11,185 nucleotides of DNA from Clostridiales bacterium (GTDB lineage Bacteria > Bacillota > Clostridia > Oscillospirales > Acutalibacteraceae). How positions within the stretch are numbered: the first letter of the stretch is position 1; every line of letters begins with the position of its first letter. The notes under the pieces were generated by a model. That model was not told where the DNA came from. It searched no databases and saw only the letters and a program-made list of their open reading frames with translations. This document shows positions 8,032 through 11,185 of the stretch, in pieces. The position numbers and the translations under genes were made by a program. The stretch lies in the NCBI GenBank assembly GCA_019421725.1, contig JAHZES010000052.1:1-11185 (forward strand), written 5' to 3'.

Positions 8032-8037
8032 GGAGGG
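8032..8037 (+). promoter_or_regulatory. Ribosome-binding site that fixes the AraC-family start
   Basis: GGAGGG lies 8 bases before TTG 8046. The in-frame GTG codons at 8010 and 8025 lie upstream of it and lack a comparable site, so TTG 8046 is the most likely start. Confidence 0.65.
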
Positions 8038-8045
8038 AAACGCGA

Positions 8046-8864
8046 TTGCATGAGACAATTTATGGTTTTCCTGTTGCGGAAGAACATAATTTTTTTCAAA
8101 TCACAATTTGCGGAATTTCTTATTGTGACGGAACCTACCGAATTGAACGGCGAAATTCTCAAGTTTATACGCTGGAGTACATTTTAAAAGGAACAGGAGA
8201 AATTCAATTGCCGGACGGCAGCAGAGTCTGTCCATCAAAAGGAGATGTTTACCTTTTGCATCAGGGTGAAAACCATCTTTACTATTCTGACAATGAAGAT
8301 CCTTGGGAAAAAATCTGGTGCAACATTTCAGGCAATTTTGTAGAGCAAATGATTCGGTTATATCGTTTAGAAAATGTACATTGCATTCCACAGTGTAATA
8401 TTGAACCTCAGATGCGGCGCTTTTTAGAGATTGCGACGGACACATCTCTTACCCGATCTGAAATTTGGGAAAAGGAAGAGGTGTTGTTTCATCAAATTCT
8501 GCAGTTTTTGGCCCGCCATGTATCGTCAATTGTTAAGCCCGTTTCCAAACAAATGCAGCTTTTGCAGGAATACCTTGACCGCAACTTGAATCGTTCGTTT
8601 TCCATAAAACAGCTGTCACAAATTGCATCGTTATCCACTTCACAAATTACACGACTTTTTAAACAGGCTTTTCAGACAACACCATATGAGTATTTCTTAA
8701 CGCGCAAACTTGCAATGGCCAAAGAACTTCTTTGCAGTACAGGACTTTCTGTTAAGGAAATATCCTATGCGCTTGGGTTCAGCGATGAGCATTATTTTTC
8801 GACCTTTTTTCGAAAACGAACCGGCATAACACCGTCAGGGTACCGTTATTCCAAGCAACGATAA
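8046..8864 (+). CDS. AraC-family transcriptional regulator (cupin plus HTH)
   Basis: This is a probable DNA-binding regulator that responds to a small ligand, often a sugar in this group. With the TTG start the protein is 272 aa. Residues about 20-100 resemble the AraC_binding cupin: YTLEYILKGTGEIQLPDG (41-58), then the KGDVYLLHQGENHLYY segment (65-80). The C-terminal part has the two helix-turn-helix units of the AraC/XylS fold: SIKQLSQIASLSTSQITRLF (186-205), and SVKEISYALGFSDEHYFSTF (235-254) followed by FRKRTGITPSGYR (255-267), which matches the family signature. Its target is not evident: ftsH upstream is terminated, and the recombinase downstream has its own promoter. No sugar transporter or enzyme gene is in the window. 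The region looks more AT-rich than the operon before it, which is weak evidence of separate acquisition. The family is certain; the ligand and regulon are unknown. Confidence 0.9.
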   Translation: MHETIYGFPVAEEHNFFQITICGISYCDGTYRIERRNSQVYTLEYILKGTGEIQLPDGSRVCPSKGDVYLLHQGENHLYYSDNEDPWEKIWCNISGNFVEQMIRLYRLENVHCIPQCNIEPQMRRFLEIATDTSLTRSEIWEKEEVLFHQILQFLARHVSSIVKPVSKQMQLLQEYLDRNLNRSFSIKQLSQIASLSTSQITRLFKQAFQTTPYEYFLTRKLAMAKELLCSTGLSVKEISYALGFSDEHYFSTFFRKRTGITPSGYRYSKQR

Positions 8865-8895
8865 GAGAGCCTTTGCATACAACTCTCTATCTTTT
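8860..8895 (+). terminator. Weak intrinsic terminator candidate after the AraC-family gene
   Basis: AGAGAG (8864-8869) pairs with CTCTCT (8883-8888), and GAT/ATC extends the stem past one bulged A. The loop is 13 bases and the stem is followed by only TTTT (8892-8895). The stem overlaps the stop codon. Some read-through towards the recombinase gene is likely. Confidence 0.4.
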
Positions 8896-8938
8896 GCGCT
8901 GCGTGACCAGGGAATAGAAAGAGATGTTTTCACAATTC

Positions 8939-8970
8939 CAATTATACAAAATAATCATTTTGTAGAATTG
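8939..8970 (+). repeat. 32-base near-perfect palindrome upstream of the recombinase gene
   Basis: CAATTATACAAAAT (8939-8952) and ATTTTGTAGAATTG (8957-8970) are reverse complements at 13 of 14 positions around AATC. No U-tract follows, so it is not a terminator. It ends 11 bases before the putative -35 at 8982, with its centre about 62 bases before the predicted start point. This fits either an operator for a dimeric regulator or a Xer-type recombination core (11-base arms around 6 bases, total 28). The match is far beyond what chance gives in a short gap, but its function is unknown. Confidence 0.7.
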
Positions 8971-8981
8971 AAAGCTTGCTC

Positions 8982-9010
8982 TTGTAGATTTCGGCGAAAC
9001 TCGTTATAAT
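8982..9010 (+). promoter_or_regulatory. Putative promoter for the tyrosine recombinase gene
   Basis: A perfect TATAAT (9005-9010) stands 17 bases after TTGTAG (8982-8987), which keeps only the TTG of the -35 consensus. The start point would be near 9017, giving a leader of about 60 bases. The weak -35 with the palindrome upstream would suit an activated promoter. Confidence 0.55.
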
Positions 9011-9076
9011 ATGATTTATCTAAACAGATTTGATAGTTGCGGTGTTAACCATTATGGATCAAGGTGATGGATTGTA

Positions 9077-10099
9077 ATGACGAAAAAAAAATCTTCGCTG
9101 CAGGATACATCTTTTCCGATTTTGCAGCAGTTTCTCGGATATCTTGGAACGATCAAGGGCAAGTCTTCACGTACAGTAGACGAATACTATCTTGATTTGC
9201 GCACTTTTTTTCGCTTTTTTAAAATGGATCAAAATTTAGTGCAGCCTTCCGATGTTATATTTTCTGATATTTCAATTGATGATATTACACTGGAGCAAAT
9301 TTCTTCTGTAACGCTTTCGGATGTCTACCGATACATGAACTTTCTTCAGATGGAACGCAAAAACGGTGCAGCTGCCAGAGCTCGCAAAGTATCCAGCTTG
9401 AGGACCTTCTTTAAATACCTTACGGTAACCACCGGACTCTTAAAGGAAAACCCAATTTTGCAGCTTGAGACACCAAAAATCAAAAAATCCTTGCCAAAGT
9501 ACCTGACGCTTGATCAAAGCAAGCAGCTTCTGGAGGAACCAAGCGGTAATTTTAGAGAACGTGATTTCTGCATTATTACATTGTTTTTGAATTGTGGAAT
9601 TCGTCTTTCTGAGTTAGTCGGAATTAATATTTCAGATATTCACCGCACCGGAGACGACCGCTCCATGCGTGTGGTCGGTAAAGGCAACAAGGAGCGCGTG
9701 GTTTATTTGAACGATGCTTGTCTGCAGGCTATCGAAGCCTATCTGCAGGTACGGCCGCGAAATCTGAAGAGGGATCGCGATGCCCTTTTTATCAGTAAGC
9801 AGAATAAAAGAATCAGTAATAAAACCGTGCAATTTCTTGTAAAAAAATATCTTCGCGAGGCCGGTTTGGAACAATACTCAACCCATAAGCTGCGTCACAC
9901 CGCTGCAACCTTAATGTATCAATATGGACATGTTGATGTGCGTGTTCTGAAAGAAATTTTGGGTCATGAAAATCTTGCTACAACAGAGATTTACACGCAT
10001 CTTTCCAACAAACAGATGCAGGAAGCGATAGAGTCTAACCCTTTGGCTGAAATTTCTCCTAAACACGGCTTCAATATGACAGAAGAATCGTCAAAATGA
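9077..10099 (+). CDS. XerC/XerD-type tyrosine recombinase
   Basis: This is a site-specific recombinase that cuts and rejoins DNA through a phosphotyrosine link, either to resolve chromosome dimers or to integrate and excise DNA. It is 340 aa; XerC/XerD are usually near 300. The extra length is mainly in the N-terminal SAM-like core-binding domain (about 14-118), where residues about 52-78 form an acidic insert. The catalytic domain (about 140-315) has the complete set: Arg176 in NCGIRLSE, Lys202 in GKGNKER, His270 and Arg273 in HKLRH, His297 in LGHENL, and Tyr306 in EIYTHLS. ATG 9077 is preceded by AGGTGAT (9062-9068). Codons 3-5 form an A9 run (9083-9091). It could be the cell's XerC or an element integrase. 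I favour a chromosomal Xer protein because no att duplication, excisionase or cargo is visible. No terminator separates it from hisH. Confidence 0.92.
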   Translation: MTKKKSSLQDTSFPILQQFLGYLGTIKGKSSRTVDEYYLDLRTFFRFFKMDQNLVQPSDVIFSDISIDDITLEQISSVTLSDVYRYMNFLQMERKNGAAARARKVSSLRTFFKYLTVTTGLLKENPILQLETPKIKKSLPKYLTLDQSKQLLEEPSGNFRERDFCIITLFLNCGIRLSELVGINISDIHRTGDDRSMRVVGKGNKERVVYLNDACLQAIEAYLQVRPRNLKRDRDALFISKQNKRISNKTVQFLVKKYLREAGLEQYSTHKLRHTAATLMYQYGHVDVRVLKEILGHENLATTEIYTHLSNKQMQEAIESNPLAEISPKHGFNMTEESSK

Positions 10100-10104
10100 G
10101 AGAA

Positions 10105-10130
10105 ACGGGAGGCGCATTATTGCCTTTCGT
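10105..10130 (+). other. Hairpin between the recombinase gene and hisH
   Basis: ACGGGAGGC (10105-10113) pairs with GCCTTTCGT (10122-10130), nine pairs of which two are G-U, around an 8-base loop. No T-tract follows, so it is not a standard terminator. The left arm contains GGGAGG, a strong Shine-Dalgarno-like site 7 bases before a TTG that opens only a 4-codon frame. The right arm overlaps the putative his -35. Confidence 0.35.
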
Positions 10131-10148
10131 GTGATAGCATGCTAAAAT
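10120..10148 (+). promoter_or_regulatory. Putative promoter for the hisH-hisF genes
   Basis: TTGCCT (10120-10125) and TAAAAT (10143-10148) are 17 bases apart. A start near 10155 would leave a leader of under 30 bases, too short for a T-box or His attenuator. If this promoter is used, control must act at initiation. Confidence 0.5.
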
Positions 10149-10168
10149 AATAATGATACTTATCCAGT

Positions 10169-10174
10169 GAGGTG
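10169..10174 (+). promoter_or_regulatory. Ribosome-binding site that fixes the hisH start
   Basis: GAGGTG is separated by 8 bases from TTG 10183. The in-frame GTG at 10174 overlaps the site and cannot be served by it. Confidence 0.65.
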
Positions 10175-10182
10175 TGTTTTTT

Positions 10183-10788
10183 TTGATTTCTATTATAGAT
10201 TATGGTGCCGGGAACCTTCAAAGCGTTGTTAAGGCGCTCCAGTTTATTGGATGTGAACCGCATATTACCTGTGACCGGGATGAAATTCTTGCATCGGATC
10301 ATATCATTCTTCCTGGTGTCGGCTCCTTCGGCGATTGTATGGATTCTCTGCGAAAAAGACATACAGACCAGGCAGTAGTAGACTTTATTGAACAAGGTAA
10401 GCCTTTTCTCGGTATCTGTCTTGGAATGCAGATGCTGTTTGAAGGCAGTGAAGAGAGCCCTGGTGTTTCCGGATTAGGTGTGTTAAAAGGCGTAATTCGG
10501 AAAATTCCTTCGAAGCCATCGTTAAAAATTCCGCACATGGGTTGGAATTCGCTAACCATCCTGCAAAGTGACGGTATCCTGGCAAATCTTCCTCAATCAG
10601 CGTATGTTTATTTTGTACATTCTTACTTTTTACATGCAAAAGAGCCGGAAATTGTCTCGGCACAAACGGAATACGGTGTAACAATTGACGCTGCTGTGGA
10701 GTATCGAAATGTTCATGCAACACAGTTTCACCCGGAAAAAAGCAGCCGGGCAGGACTTCAGATCCTGAAAAATTTTGCAGCATTATAA
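10183..10788 (+). CDS. hisH: Imidazole glycerol phosphate synthase, glutamine amidotransferase subunit HisH
   Basis: HisH hydrolyses glutamine and passes the ammonia through a channel to HisF, which forms imidazole glycerol phosphate and AICAR in histidine biosynthesis. The protein is 201 aa from TTG 10183, the usual length, and begins MISIIDYGAGNLQSV as the family does. It is a class I amidotransferase with the oxyanion region PGVGSFG (44-50), nucleophile Cys79 in LGICLGMQ, and the remaining triad His183 and Glu185 in QFHPEKSS. A run of eight T (10177-10184) lies between the ribosome-binding site and the start and includes part of the start codon. hisF begins 34 bases after the stop. hisA, which often sits between hisH and hisF, is not here. 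Confidence 0.96.
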   Translation: MISIIDYGAGNLQSVVKALQFIGCEPHITCDRDEILASDHIILPGVGSFGDCMDSLRKRHTDQAVVDFIEQGKPFLGICLGMQMLFEGSEESPGVSGLGVLKGVIRKIPSKPSLKIPHMGWNSLTILQSDGILANLPQSAYVYFVHSYFLHAKEPEIVSAQTEYGVTIDAAVEYRNVHATQFHPEKSSRAGLQILKNFAAL

Positions 10789-10822
10789 AGTTAGAATTGC
10801 AAAAAATGAAAGGGGTTTCCCT

Positions 10823-11185
10823 ATGTTCGCAAAACGAATTATTCCCTGTTTGGATGTAAAAGAGGGGCGTGTTGTAAAAGGAACCAGCTTTGTTAATTTG
10901 CGCGATGCCGGTGATCCTGTTCAGGCCGCAATGGAGTACGACCGTCAGGGAGCTGACGAACTGGTATTGTTGGATATTACCGCATCTAACGAAGCGCGTG
11001 GAACAATGATTGATATTGTACGCGAGGTTGCACAACAAATCTTTATTCCTTTTACGGTAGGCGGAGGAATTCGCTCCATTGAGGATGTTACAGCACTGCT
11101 GCGCGCAGGCGCCGATAAGGTATCGGTCAACTCGGTTGCCGTACGCAGACCGGATCTTATCAACGAGGCAGCCTATAAATTTGGC
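10823..11185 (+). CDS. hisF: Imidazole glycerol phosphate synthase, cyclase subunit HisF (5' part)
   Basis: HisF is the TIM-barrel cyclase that uses ammonia from HisH to convert PRFAR into imidazole glycerol phosphate and AICAR. Only 121 of about 253 codons are in the window; the frame is open to the right edge. It begins MFAKRIIPCLDV, with the catalytic Asp11. The ammonia-gate residues known from Thermotoga HisF are present as Arg5, Glu46 and Lys99; the fourth lies outside. The first phosphate-binding loop VGGGIRS is at 79-85, and ADKVSVNS (97-104) follows. The second catalytic Asp (about 130) is outside the window. The ATG at 10823 has GAAAGGGG at 10809-10816. Same strand and a short gap imply cotranscription with hisH. 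Confidence 0.95.
   Translation, partial: MFAKRIIPCLDVKEGRVVKGTSFVNLRDAGDPVQAAMEYDRQGADELVLLDITASNEARGTMIDIVREVAQQIFIPFTVGGGIRSIEDVTALLRAGADKVSVNSVAVRRPDLINEAAYKFG

Noticed and set aside
8010..8045. GTG at 8010 or 8025 as the start of the AraC-family gene
   Set aside because: The strong GGAGGG at 8032-8037 lies downstream of both and correctly serves TTG 8046; the extra N-terminal residues do not look like the family.
7853..8847. GTACCGTT direct repeat (7853-7860 and 8840-8847) as an insertion target duplication around the AraC gene
   Set aside because: Eight-base repeats are expected by chance over about 1 kb, the second copy is coding, and no transposase or terminal inverted repeats are seen.
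7851..10182. A complete integrated element (integrase plus cargo and att sites)
   Set aside because: Only a regulator and a recombinase are present. No tRNA target, flanking att duplication, excisionase or replication genes are visible.
1..11185. CRISPR arrays, tRNA/rRNA genes, riboswitches or T-boxes
   Set aside because: No regularly spaced repeats, cloverleaf-like sequence or known leader motif was recognised in the gaps, which are all under 240 bases.

Overview
The window looks like a stretch of a low-to-mid GC Firmicutes chromosome, most likely class Clostridia and plausibly the Ruminococcaceae/Oscillospiraceae group. This is inferred from Firmicutes-type proteins (a GdpP phosphodiesterase with two membrane helices plus PAS, degenerate GGDEF and DHH/DHHA1 parts), strong Shine-Dalgarno sites, frequent TTG/GTG starts and gene order. 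No rRNA, tRNA or CRISPR array is visible. All supported genes are on the + strand, and no stretch over 300 bases lacks a gene.

Region 1 (1-7850) is a dense housekeeping operon: the tail of an upstream gene (possibly yybS-like), gdpP (c-di-AMP breakdown), rplI (ribosomal protein L9), dnaB (replicative helicase), tilS (tRNA-Ile lysidine synthetase), hpt (hypoxanthine salvage) and ftsH (membrane AAA+ protease). dnaB/tilS overlap by 11 bases and tilS/hpt by 4, which suggests translational coupling. A strong intrinsic terminator (7812-7850) closes the operon. In Bacillus subtilis the same genes form two separate clusters on either side of the replication origin. Here they are joined head to tail.

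Region 2 (7851-10099) is more AT-rich by eye and accessory in character. It holds an AraC-type regulator with no obvious adjacent target, then a 212-base gap, then a XerC/XerD-type tyrosine recombinase with a full catalytic set. The gap contains a 32-base near-perfect palindrome just upstream of a good sigma-A-like promoter. The palindrome could be an operator or a Xer (dif/att-like) recombination site, and it is the most interesting non-coding signal in the window.

Region 3 (10100-11185) begins with a probable promoter, followed by hisH and the first 121 codons of hisF. Together these encode imidazole glycerol phosphate synthase of histidine biosynthesis. hisA, which often lies between them, is absent.

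I see no clear new defence or mobile system. The best leads are the recombinase with its neighbouring palindrome and A9 tract, the isolated AraC regulator, and the joined housekeeping operon. Start codons were re-chosen from Shine-Dalgarno spacing and family N-termini for rplI (ATG 2149), tilS (GTG 3978), the AraC gene (TTG 8046) and hisH (TTG 10183).
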